DNA from: Echinococcus granulosus
Lineage: Eukaryota > Platyhelminthes > Cestoda > Cyclophyllidea > Taeniidae
NCBI RefSeq assembly: GCF_000524195.1
Contig: NW_020170464.1
Span: forward strand, 252,025 to 316,024
Direction: 5' to 3'
Length of the DNA stretch: 64,000 bases
This document shows positions 38,601 to 50,300 of this stretch, in pieces. The translations under genes were made by a program, and so were the position numbers. Position 1 is the first letter of the stretch. Each line of letters opens with the position of its first letter. The notes under the pieces were generated by a model. That model was not told the DNA's origin and ran no database searches. It saw nothing but the letters and a program-made list of their open reading frames with translations.

Positions 38601-41600
38601 GACGATGCAGCAACAACAGCAGAGGGCCTAGCGAAGAGGCCGATGATAGCAGCAAAGGCGACATGTTCAGACAGGAAAGACGCGTCCCTACTGTCACACC
38701 CTACCTCCTCCACCCACACACCCCGCCAACGTCCAACCCCACTGCTCTTCCCCCCACATAAAACCCCGCAGTCATTCAGTCGCTGTCAGCAGGTTTTTTT
38801 GTATGCAGCAAATGCGCCTCCGAAAAGGGAGATAAGTTGTCTGCAGAGGGAATGTAATTTAAAAATTTCTCACCAACTTCATCAAGTGAGTAACTAGCGT
38901 GGACTAACTTAAGCATTTGCTCCACTTAATGAAGGTGGCAAACAAGATCGAGGAAAAATGAATTAACATCGGGTAGATGAAAATGACTGGAAATCTCCTA
39001 CTCTAGCGCGAAGTTTATCCCAAAAAACCAAATACGTTTAGTTTAACTGTTTTTAAACTCCCCCTCCAACAAACCATGAAACCCATCATCAGAAGCACAG
39101 AGGCGGAGCAGTATCCAACACTCGTGATGAGTCATTAAACAGGAAAACAAACAACTCCCCACATTTTATGACACTCAAGCCTATTTTGATTCGGTACTTT
39201 ACGAAACGCAAGAACAATAGAGAGACCACTCGCTCTCTCGTCGTAACCAGGCAAACGGCAAGACTATTCATCATAAAATGCCCATATCCAGACGGTGTCT
39301 GACCTCTTTAACCAGTAAAACCGGGTCAAAAACCGAGGACTAACTGATTGCTACAGAGAAGCTGAGATAAAGGCGTGCGGATGGATACTGTTGCACAAAA
39401 AATCGCCATATTTGGACATCCAGCCACTGGGCAACTTTTACAACCTTCAAAGAGACAAATGTGGCAATGAATGAGTGAACGTCCTTCCTTTTTTTACGAC
39501 TCGAAGAGACTAGAAACCAGTCTGTGTGTGTGTGCTACTGAAAATAACTGCTTTATTACGGGAGCAAGGTCCTCTCTCCCCCTTTTTAAAAGCTACTATT
39601 GAGAAATATAATTTTCTTTCCCTATGTAATATGTTTTTACAGGATGGAACCTTTTAGAGCAGACAAATGGGACTGGCCTGTTAGGTAGCAAGGACACGGA
39701 AAGTTTATAGGTGATGCTCCTCTCCCTCTCCCTCCCCCCTTTCTCTCTCTCTCTGTGAAAGTGGCATTTCGATCTGACATTTAGGGAGAGTTTGATCGAG
39801 ACCTCTTTTTGTAATGCATTGGCTGCATTTAAACTTCTGCCCAAAACTGGAAAATTAGCCGAATTAGCCATAAAAACGGAAAAATAACTCCAGATAAAAA
39901 GTTGTTTTGCACAAAAATTGATTTTAAGAGGTAATCCTTTTTTAGCGCATCCCGAAAAATGAGACAATAAGTTTTGGCTTTTGTAATCTCCCGTTTAACA
40001 AAATCTCGTTTGCCTGAATTCCCAAATAAATTTAAAAAGAAAATAAGGAGGGTTTAAAAATACATTTGGGGATATAGGAAACGCACACCATGTATTACTG
40101 TAATACGTTGGCTGTTTAACTCTTAGGGAACAAAAACTAGGTACACAGTTTTGTCAAAAAGGAGCAACAACCAGTTCTTGCTACCTACCTAGCAGTAGCT
40201 GAATTGAGTATGCTTATTCTTGAATTCAGAGTATCATAGTAGGCTTGAGGTTCTGTTTTCGGCCTGCGTTCGAACCCCTCTCCATCCTCTACCTCCACGC
40301 TTCCGCCACGTTCTCCACCACCAACGCCATTCCCAACCCTTCCACCGCCACCACCTCCGCTGCCAACACCACCACCGCTATCACCACTTCTACAGCCAAT
40401 GCCCCCACCACCAGTAGAGGAGGCGTGGGAGAGGCAGCGTCGGCATACGGAGACAACTTCACAGCCGCGTGAGGATGGTTCGATGCTGCGGGTGATGTTG
40501 GAGAGTTCAGAGCACTCGGAGGAGCCGACGGAGGCGCGCACAGCAGCCAAGAGACATGAATTTGGAGCTGAGGTGTTCAGCACAACCGGACGCGGCATCA
40601 CGATGCGAGCGGTGGGTTGGCTATTTTGCACTGGATTGGTAACAGTGGTACTGGTGGAGGTGGAAGTGGGAACTTCTGTGGGATGATGACCTCCCGGTAA
40701 ACGGAAGTTGGAAGCTCGCAGACGAGCATATCGCTGAAGCAGGGGCTCCACCTGAAAGGAAGGGATTACAATGGATGCAATGGCCACTTGATTGAGTGCA
40801 TTCAACTAAAAGCCAGTTCAAAAATGATAAATGATCATCAAAAAAAGTGAGCTCGCACTGGAATCGCCAATCCACCAGCCATAAATGATGCATAATGTGA
40901 CTTCTCTCACTCAATTTTCGCTTGCGGTCAGATTTACGTTGACAGATAGTTGTTAAGATGGCCTCCCAATTTGAGGAAAATTTTGCTGTCACGCACAAAG
41001 CTCGGAGGATAAAATATGTTGTTGGGTACTAAAGTCTAAAAAATGACCTTCCTTGGGAGACACGCATTCATGCATCGTATCCTGACACAACATATGCAGT
41101 TGATGGCTTGAAAGGCTGTACACGAAACTCACGACTCATGATCCGAAAATGAGTTTAGTAGAGGTGACAGAGATCAATGTAAGGGGGATAACATGGAAGA
41201 AACCAAAAGACATGGCTAAACCAAGGGGTATGGCTATGCGTGCGTGAAGTTAAAATTCAGACCAGTCATACTGCACATTGTGTGACATTTCGAGGCCTGT
41301 GTAAGCACTCACACACACACCACATCAACGCAGGCATGAGTCATGGACGACTTCAACCCAGGCCTTTCGCCAATCCCCCTTTTTCCTCTCGTCTACTTGA
41401 TTCCTTCAGCCACCCATCTACCCCTCCAAATAGGATTGCAAGCACACAATTTCTAAAAAAATTACGTAAACATGTCCACAAATAAAGCGTCACTCACACG
41501 TTCTATCATTCACGTGATAAGCTCCTATCACTAGTGAGAGGGAAGTGAGCTATCGAGTTCATAAACCTGAAAAATGAACCGCGAAATACCTCATAATTCT

Positions 41601-42012
41601 CTAATCGCGGCCTTGAGATCCGTGGGTCTTCCAATCGTAGGCGGAGAATACGAAGAAGAACAAAAAGAGTGTGTGCACAAGGTGAACGGGTGGATGCTGG
41701 ACAGACGAAAGGCTGTTCAGAACAACTACAGCCGGACGAATGTCCTCCCAAGGTTACTCGAAAGCGCTGACGTTTGGGAGTAGTAAAGGAACATCCTGTT
41801 GCACCCGCCCCTGCCATTTCCCATTGGCAAACACTAACGGGATTCGGATCGAGGATGATGAAAGCATTGGGAGCCGGTTGATGCAGAAGGAGAAAGTTTG
41901 TTTGCAATGCCCTCGCCACCTGCTCCTGAAGGCTCGCCGACCGATTGAGAGGGGCGGTGGCGGTAGCAACGGATGGTGTTCCTGGTGAGGCTATGTCGTG
42001 ACAGCCAATCAT
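23663..42012 (-). CDS. MAP3K1: MEKK1 / MAP3K1 orthologue: SWIM, RING and STE11-type kinase (11 exons, 1526 aa)
   Basis: MEKK1 phosphorylates MAP2Ks upstream of JNK and ERK and has E3 ligase activity through its RING. Exons in transcript order are 41590-42012, 40189-40751, 37870-38213, 34614-34894, 33979-34236, 30127-30469, 26394-26851, 25086-26289, 24608-24750, 24399-24530 and 23663-24094 (4581 nt, phases agree). The SWIM zinc finger is C95-x-C97...C112-x-H114. The RING is C409/C412, C427/C432, H437/C440 and C457/C460. A TOG/ARM-like region follows, with [17 protein letters not shown] matching the vertebrate protein. The kinase spans about 1161-1428 with GKGAFS, Lys1190, HRDLKG, DFG and MAPE. 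The C-terminal tail is Ser-rich with a short polyQ. Long Thr-, Pro- and Gly-rich linkers occur. The start is the first ATG, 9 nt after a strong acceptor. Vertebrate MEKK1 has about 330 residues before SWIM that are not seen here. Introns carry TRIM copies. Confidence 0.95.
27765..27955 (+). mobile_element. Solo LTR of the TRIM-like family
   Basis: A head unit without a body, in an intron of MEKK1 and antisense to it. It shares CCATGCTAGTAGCCCCAAGC and TTCTTCTTTCGTCTTCG with the other heads and ends at a GCGCTGCT-type terminus. The start is approximate. Confidence 0.55.
28447..29290 (+). mobile_element. TRIM-like element with left LTR (about 28,447-28,603) and body; right LTR not recognised
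   Basis: The head ends with GGAGCGCTCTA at 28603 and is followed by a body. Body segments such as AAAGCAGTTCGTTATGGGGC, ATATGCGAGCTCGCGATACC and CAGTAGAATTGCTAAGAGGG match the bodies at 31.4-32.0, 46.1-46.8 and 49.9-50.6 kb. The expected right head after about 29,290 is absent or too diverged. It lies in a MEKK1 intron, antisense to the gene. Non-coding. Confidence 0.6.
31210..32186 (+). mobile_element. Complete TRIM-like element (LTR-body-LTR)
   Basis: The left head ends in ACCACA at 31415. The body then begins TTGGTGACAATAGAAAC, which resembles a tRNA primer-binding site. The body (31,416-32,023) has no long reading frame of interest and ends in a purine tract (AAAAGAGAAGAGGGAG). The right head runs from TGTAATGC at 32024 to GAGCGCTACA at 32186. 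LTR-like heads, PBS, PPT and lack of coding capacity are the defining features of a TRIM. The left head start is approximate and no target-site duplication was found. It is in a MEKK1 intron, antisense. Confidence 0.68.
33272..33308. repeat. (CCCG)n-type tetranucleotide repeat
   Basis: Perfect to near-perfect tandem repeats of CCCG with two CCTG variants at the end, in a MEKK1 intron. Confidence 0.9.
36611..36806 (+). mobile_element. Solo LTR of the TRIM-like family
   Basis: A head unit of about 196 bp beginning TGTTCTACAG and ending GGCACTACA. It has the family core (GGTGCTCCGCCAGGGTGTAC, CCATGACAGTTGTCCCAAGC). No body flanks it. It is in a MEKK1 intron and antisense to it. Flanking 5-mers do not form an evident target duplication. 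Confidence 0.6.
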
Positions 42013-44321
42013 GGATCTGGACTAAGATAAAGAAATAATCAAGGGTAATAACGGAACCCAATTGACGCTCAGTTGTGATTTGACTGCATCCTAGACGATT
42101 GTCCAATTTCTGGATTTCAGTCGACAGTGAGGAGGATCTTTTGCAAGCAAATGTTCATCATGTGATAGAGAATATAATAAAAACACTGGCTGATGTATGA
42201 GCTCATGTGTCATACGGGCAATTGTACCGGCAAAGGAGAAAATTAAATGGTAATATTTATCGCTTTTAAAAGTCGGGGCGATATCAATGGGATATGAAAG
42301 TCCTAAAACCTTATTACTTCTTAAAAATATATATATATATTGGTTTTCAGAGTGCAAAGTTAGGAGCAATAGAAAAACCCTCACTTCACTTTAACATTGC
42401 TGATCAGTAATAGGAGGCCTGTAAAGGAAATAATAAGGCAGTTAAACTCAATAGCGTACAAGAAATAGGCACGAAATTAGATGGTAAACCTACCAGGTTT
42501 TTAGAACACCATAAACCAAGAGTGTTGGGGATTAAAAATTGGATGCAAACTAAAAAGACAAAATGAAGATGAACATATTCATTCTTCACTAATGCATCAA
42601 ATGTGCTGACTTAGTTATGCTAGAGGTATAAATTAGGATGACTTAGTTTACAGTCAAAGGAAATAGGATGAGTAGCATAAACCATCATAGTTGAAAAGAG
42701 AAAGCAGTTAAATGCAGTTGCAGAACAGCAAATCTTTGTCAAAAACATGTGCATTAATTGTAACCTTTCTAAAACACGTAATAAACCAAATAAAAACAAG
42801 ACGGTTTTGAAATGAATTGCGATGTAGAAATCGCAGCACCTAAAGCCATTCTAAAAAAGGTGCATTGACTAAACCAAAAATCTTAGTCTCATTAGTAGTG
42901 AGTGTTACACAACAGTCATATAAAAAAACTAACATTAAAACAAAATCAATAAACAATATTTTGGTTCCTTGGCATTTTATCAAACCTCACTTTGAACAAC
43001 GCCAATCCAAAGAGCAACCTTACGCTGCACAAACAACTAAATTTAAAATACTTAAGCCCGCTTACAACTAGAGCATTAAGAATCTATGTTAAATTATGAA
43101 AACGCAATTCTAACTGAAAATAATCACAACCCAACACAAAGCCTGACCAGAGTCACTTGCTAAGCGAGTAAGGAAAATTAGTAGCTAACATCAAACTGTT
43201 TAGAATCCACTGTAATTTATGCCTTCCGCGCACAACTTACTGGTAAAAAATCGGCAAGGACCAGCAGCAGACGGCCACAAAGTATGCATTAATAAAAGCG
43301 CAGCATTGCCTTCTAGGTCACATGCCCAATAGTCCGATACGACAAAACAAACAATTTAGAAATTACAGGCAGCTTGGATGCGAATTAATTGTTAAGTTTT
43401 TAACAAAGCAAATGTTAAAAATTGCTTTGTATATGAAACCCTGACTTTAGAAAATAAGTGAAATTTTAAGAGTTTCTTCACATTTCCAATTTACGGTTTT
43501 TGGCTTGAAGTTGAACTAACTTTACCTAAAATCCAACCATACTACCCAAATTATCGGCTCGAGTTACTTTTATGCTACGACTTGCCAGAAGCATGCTTAC
43601 TTCAACATTTCCCTTTTCTACGTGTACGCAACTTAAGGCACTTTCATTAACAGTGTAATACATGCTTGCTAGATTGTGCCTTCTGGTAGGAGGGGAACCA
43701 TTAAATAATAGCCTAAACTTCGGTAACACTTCAAGACTGTTATGTCCCCCAGGTTTTACGCTTTAGTATGCCCATACTCATTTCAAGAAAGCCCAAATTA
43801 TCATCTCGGCAGCGCGAGTCGAGCCCGCAGCACCACCTCGCGCCTTAGTGGCCACTTAATTGCACAAGACCACCTGTCTCTACACTTTAAGCTCCCTCTT
43901 TTTGCAGCATTGCCATATGGCCGTTCTAATAGCCTCAAAGACTTCTATGGATTAACAACTATAAACTTCTCGCATGGGCGCGAATCATTACAGCTTCGAG
44001 CAAGCACACACAAGATGCACATCAATATGAGAGCTCTACACCATACGGATAGACCCGACCCCCACTTTGATGACCGCAAACAAGACAATCGCCAAACATT
44101 TTAGCAGTTCAGTAAAGAATGCTGCCGCAATCATGAGGCAGGCCGGGACACATGTAATAAAAGTGTCTTTTCTCTTGTACACCATCATTCCAAAAATAAA
44201 TATTAACTGACTAGGCACTTCGGTAGTTAATCGTAAAACTGCAGACAAGAAAGTCATATTTACATATACATGGGAAGACGACTAGTTTTGTGCACGAAGA
44301 GTAGATCAACGAAGCCCCTGT
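42013..44321. other. Intergenic region between SH3BP5 and MEKK1
   Basis: About 2.3 kb with the 5' flank of MEKK1, including an acceptor-like TTTCTTTATCTTAG ending at 42022, and the 3' flank of SH3BP5. A short (TA)n run lies at 42,327-42,340. No coding exon was recognised, although undetected N-terminal MEKK1 exons could lie here. Confidence 0.4.
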
Positions 44322-47300
44322 TCAGAGGCTTTGACTACGCGAATGCTGGGATCTGACCGTCAGCGCCAGCGAATCCGTCTGTTCATCCTTCGACTGCGTG
44401 GTCTGCATTGCAGGCCCCATTGAGCAAGAATGGAGAGCCTGAAATCGAGAGTAACAATTACCCTAGAAGCGGATGAAAAAAGCGAAAAGTAAGTAGAGCA
44501 GCGAATTCCAAACACTAACCGAAACCACGTCAGAGAGCAAAGGATTCCCCGCTGATTTACGAAGGGTAGCAACGTAAGACGATCCAAAGAATGCTGGCCC
44601 GCCTCCCACTTCAGAATCCGCCTCTGTGTCGGTGTCGGCCTGACCAGGGGGCGTGTGACGTGGAGAGCTGGGAGGGGAGAGAGAAGCACTGACCTCCTCT
44701 GTTCCCCCTGCCTCCAACATCGTCGGAGTCGCAGCTACTTCCTCCCTCTCACTGGACGAGTTGGAAACCTCAGCGCCGACACCGTGGGTTCGTGGAGAGG
44801 TGAGAGGTGAATTGAGCCAGTGACCGAGACGACGGGATTCATGAATGCGGTTTGAGATTGCCTCCAGATTGTTCATGGTCTGCGCATAGAGCAATTTCGC
44901 CGACTTCACCTCCACAGTCAGCCGGTCAATCACCTGTTTTGCATCCTTAGGAAAAGAGGAGGAAGAAATTTGCATTCAATGCATGTGTCATTTACGTAGG
45001 AATTGTGGCTAGGCCGCATGGAGAATAACACTGCATGCTAATCAGTGACAGGCCGGTGTTGTGCAAGGTGGAGAGACAATTGATCAAAAGGAAGGCTCTT
45101 CACCCCACCATTTAACCAACATCCGAGACTACTAAAAACCAATCATGAGGGCCAAGTTGTTTACTTATTGTGGCGCGGAACGCCGAGAATCAACAGACCC
45201 TAAGTGTAAAGGATGTTGCAACAGTGAAAAAAACCGACCGAAAAAGTTCAAGGGCCAAGAAGCACCACGATTAATGCGTCGCCCAAACTTCAAATCATAC
45301 TGTAAAATCCGCCCGGATTTGAGGATGAACCTTCCTTCATAGCATCCACTACCACACAACAAAAAAACATAGCCTTGAAGGTAGGATGTTACTCACAAAT
45401 TCGTGGATCTATAGACTTAGAGAGTCTAATTGCCACAAATTATTCTTTTACGCAAAGGACGGGCGAGAGGACCCCAATACCGTCTTGTGTGGGTGTAATT
45501 TAAGTGTGCCATTTGGGAACCCGTTTTACTTACAATTTATCAAATGAGCACCGGCCAAAGGTACCTAAATTTCAAAGGTTGTTAAAAACATTAGCAGACG
45601 TACGTTAAACATTGGGGTAGGGTAGGCTGGGACGCAGCAAAATGTTTAAGCGTTCCAGTAAGTCCAGCATGGTGAAAAGAAATGCCCACGTAGGCACGAC
45701 TCCAAAAGGGCATAGATACATCGAAAGGCTATGTGCGGTGACTAACCCCTTTCCCCATATGCCTGCGTCATTACGTGGCTTTTTCCAGATTTTGGCCTTG
45801 CCGACCCACCAGGTCATTGATACTGTAATGGTGATGGTCAACGCTAGTAATATGAATATTCAAACTTCACAACAGAATACTGTCTCCCATAGACGGGTTG
45901 CCTTGGCTACTCTGGGGTCGACTAGTTGAATATATCTCGCGAGGAATTTACAATTATGCGCCCCACTAGTGTTCTGACCCTCGAGTTGTACCAGTACCCA
46001 CCAATCCCCCCCCCCTATAGCCACAACACATGTTCCAACCCACTATCATCTCCTCTTTCATCTTCACGGAAGTCGCAGTGCGCTGCATTGCTGACAACGC
46101 AAGGCGGTCCCCATCCAAAACAACAACTACTCTCATTTCTGTTGATACGTGATAAATCCCAGCAAAGCCGAAACAGCGAATAAGCTGCGGGTGGAGGAAT
46201 CACTGACGACTCCTAACAGAAGGGCAGAAAGTGACGTTGACTCGCCAACCAACCCAATCCCATGATCTGCACCATAGCTATTAACAATAACAGTGACACT
46301 GGCTGTGAACCATCTGCAGAAGTCGCCTTACGCACCTGCCCACTGGACCTGTATGGGAATATCAAATGCGCGGATTCATGACACCACCTCCACTTCTCTA
46401 CCAGCTAGATAGAATCCAGATAGGTACGGATCGGCAGCTCTGAAGCGAGAACCACAAAGACGAGGAGGGTTTGAAGCGCAATTCTACTCCCACAAAACCA
46501 TATCGAATCCCATCCCTTGGCACATGACTGCTTTCTTGCCAGTCTTCTACGACTACCTATGGACACGTGTGATGGCCACCACATTCCTTCAACCCCCGAT
46601 ACACCTCCCACACTGCACAAAACTCCAGATTCAGTGCCATTGTCAATGGAAATCAGTGGCGTTGACGTCAAATATCTTCTGGCACAGTCGGGTGGTGGGC
46701 GTTTTTCTCACAGCACCAATTACGGTGCAGTGGCTGAGGTGGGAGGTTGACCAAGGGAAGCAATGGGGACGAAGGTCATAAGAGGAGGATGGCTATGTTA
46801 TGTACTGCTTGATTGTCTAATTCGTCATTTTGATAACAAGGCCATTAAAGTGCTCCACCACTGTACCTTCGCCGAGTGGGCTGGCCCCTGGGTCATGCCG
46901 GTAGTCCAAAGCCCTACTTTTTGCAGACACTGTACCTTCTACCCAAGTATTACGTCTTCTTTCGTCTTTTCGGAAGTCTCAGGGCGATACGCTATGTACT
47001 AAATACATTATTAAGGCACAGGATATAGTGAAAGAATACATTTTCTGGCAGTAAATATGAAATCCATAGGCTCATTCAATAAAACTACTTTAAAAAAAAA
47101 CATTGTGTTGGAAGAATTTCAGTCAAAACTCTTGATAATGTATTAAAGCTCTACCAAGTTTCCCTGAACTTGACAATTAAATGAAACAAAAATGCGTGGG
47201 GTTAGATGTTTTCACAAGAAACCGCCATTAATGCGAAAATCACGCGGAAGTTCAACTAATACAAATAATCGTAAGGATATGCACCTATCAAGTCGCTCAC

Positions 47301-50300
47301 AATTGTTCTGCGGTAACGCAGAGCGAACACAAGAGCGGAGAAAACTTTGCGAATGAAAGCCAGGTTATAAAAGAACATCTGATAGGGGATGCAAAGTTTT
47401 CAGATCACAAAACGCCCAGTTGGTTACACAAACGCAATTTCACCATCGAAGCCTCTGAATTTGAGCGCGGAATATGACTTCAACCCCACGAACAAATAAA
47501 CTTTTTCAAAATAATAAAGGTGAATGCTTCACAGACACACCAAAATACTAACATTTTCCATTGGCTCCACAGGTAAGGCAAAAAAATTCAATGTCTGACA
47601 GAAATGTTTATATAGAGGATGAATCGAGGGGGCTGCAACTATGTGGGACTAACAAACTTGCTGATTATTAGAAGTCAAGTAGCGCAAGGCGAGGGTACAG
47701 CCTCAACAACAACCACATTAGGTGCCTATAAACATAAAACTACTCGGGAATACACTAAACAGCAAGCCCTTTCAAGGCGTAGTCGGTACGGGAAAGAATT
47801 ATTGTTCTATTTGAGAAAAGTGAATCAGTGGTTTGAGAGAAAACTACTAGTTGTGGCATACCTCTCACAAAAGCAATATGATCACACCCATCTTTGCAAT
47901 CCCGGCCTTAAAATTCTCCACAAAGTGACAAACGACAGGGAGCAAATTTATTTCGCTAGTAACCCCTACGCCAGCTGAGACATCAACTATGCGAGTCATT
48001 GGCATGGCATCCCATATTCATCCGCCAGTAAATAAAATCTAATTAGGGAGGCAAAGAGACAAATAATAAAAAATAACCAAAGAAAGTAAATCCGCACTGA
48101 AAAAGCTGAGCCCTGATTGGGGGTAGAAGCTCTGGCAAAAACAAGGGATACATCAATTAACCGATTTTCGCAGATGCGGATATCATCCACTGTAGAGAGA
48201 AGCGATTCAAATGTTTCCACAGAAAGAAAATCCGCGAACAAGTGAGGAAAAACATGTCTCGAATACGCTAATAGGTAGGCAAACATCCGAAGCGAGAATT
48301 TCAATCGTCGAGATGCTACTGCATCACACGCAAACGTACACAATGGAACAAGTATGCTCAGATGAGGTCGTGCTTTGGTGAAAAGATGACCTAGGAGCTG
48401 TGTGGTGAAATTTAACCCGACACTGACAGCTCTAATGGAAAAAAATACTGTCATCTGTTTAAGCATGGCATATGAGATTCACATGCCTGGCTTCCACGAC
48501 TTGATGCCATTGATACATTAATCTCAAACTACTGCAAGACTAGAGGATATTCTGAGCGTGACCCATCTATTTGTGAGTGATTCATTACCAGGATCGTATT
48601 TTAAAAACGGTTTCTTCTAAAGCGCCTTTTCCAGATATTATATGACACATGAGTAGAAGCATTTGTAGTTATGAAAGGAACTAAACGCATTTTATGAAGT
48701 AAAGAGGCTCAAATCACATCAGGTTCAACCGACCACTTACGAGGGCGCAAAATAACAGAAGAATAGCAGGGAGCACAGTGAACTGACTAATAAATGATTG
48801 CATGTATTTTAAAAGTCCCACAAATAATAACATATAACTGCAGCACGCTGCACTGAAGGCCGTGCGGATTTTTCACCTAATACCACCATTCAAGTACAAA
48901 TGGCAGGAACTGTCAACAAATGGTGGATTTTGTGTGTATGTAGGCAGTTAGATTTATGAAAACGTTTGACTCTGGCGGCCTAAAAAAACACTAATGCAAT
49001 GAGAAGACTGACAGAACACGTGCGTTCCGCTCCGAATACGGAGTGTGAACACCGCGCTTACAGCCTCCGTGACCATTTTGACCGAAAATGGGTCGTTGAG
49101 GTGAAAAACAATAGAGTAACAGGCAAAATACACCTCAAGAGATGAATGACACTCACCGCCATCTTTCGGTTGTAGATATCCTGCATGTCGAAGTAGGGTC
49201 TAAAATAAATTAGTATACATGCCAGTAGGATTCAAATTAAACCATAAACGGATATATTGGTTTGTGGATGCTCCTCTCTAGCGTATACCTGGACCCGAAA
49301 ACTAGGTAAAATTGCCCAGGGTGATGAAACAGAAAGTTGATACCCCTTACACTAATCATTCATAAATAATTTTGGTTTTGCTTGAAGAACTCGATTTCAA
49401 GGGAGTTGAGAGTATATCGACAAAAAATTGCGACAAATTCCTAGTAGTCTCAAACAGGTTCAAACATGTCGCCCCAACAAACGCTATTTTGCGGTCAACC
49501 ACTGACGGCTTCCATCAAGGAAGAGAAAAATGTTTTTCATGGAATAGTGCAATGTACATCTCTAAGCATCAGGCACATCAAACGTCATAAGAACAGCTTA
49601 TTGGCATGGACTTCAACCAAAAGTCCAGCAACAGAACTTAATGAACGTCTGTTTTATTCTTCATCGCAGACAAATGCCAAAAAAACAAGCGAATGCTTCT
49701 CCAAGAGAAAGAACATATTTTCGATACCATACGCATGAACACCATTACTAAAATACTTTGTTTAAAGCTGTTTTGGCTACGCAAGCACTTAAGGCTCTGC
49801 TTTTACACTTCCGCTGGGCGGCATGGCCTCCAGACCATGTCGGTTGCCTACATCTCCTAACCCTTCTGTACGTAGGTAATACATATCTGCCTTAGTGTCA
49901 TGACTTCTTTCGCAGGCGGCCGAAAGCAAACCCAATCCTAAAGGTCAACTACCCTGATATCCATTTCCGAATGATACACCTTAACGTGACGGAAGAATGG
50001 GATAACGTGCGGATAAGAGAATCTGTGACGACCCCTAACAGAAGAGTCGAAAATGACATCCACCTTCGGCAACTACCCCAGTCCTGTGTTCTGTAGGAAC
50101 CCTAACAACAACCAAAGCGACTAGCTATGAAACATCGGGAAAAGTTCGTTACAGAACTCTCAACGATACCCGTATGTAGGCGTGAATCAAGTAAATGCGC
50201 GACACCTCCTTCACCTCTCTTCTAGCTGGATAGAATCCAAATAGGCAGATATGGGTAGGCAACACTGAGGCAAAAACAAAGTGGTAAGAAGGAAAAAGAA

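Noticed and set aside
38429..38719. 96-codon minus-strand frame inside a MEKK1 intron
   Set aside because: Flanking MEKK1 exons join in phase without it, and it resembles no part of the family. GC-rich sequence alone can explain the open frame.
46763..47002. 79-codon open frame, almost the same as the one at 54610-54867 on the other strand
   Set aside because: Both lie in the right head of TRIM copies. The shared peptide reflects shared repeat DNA, not a gene family.
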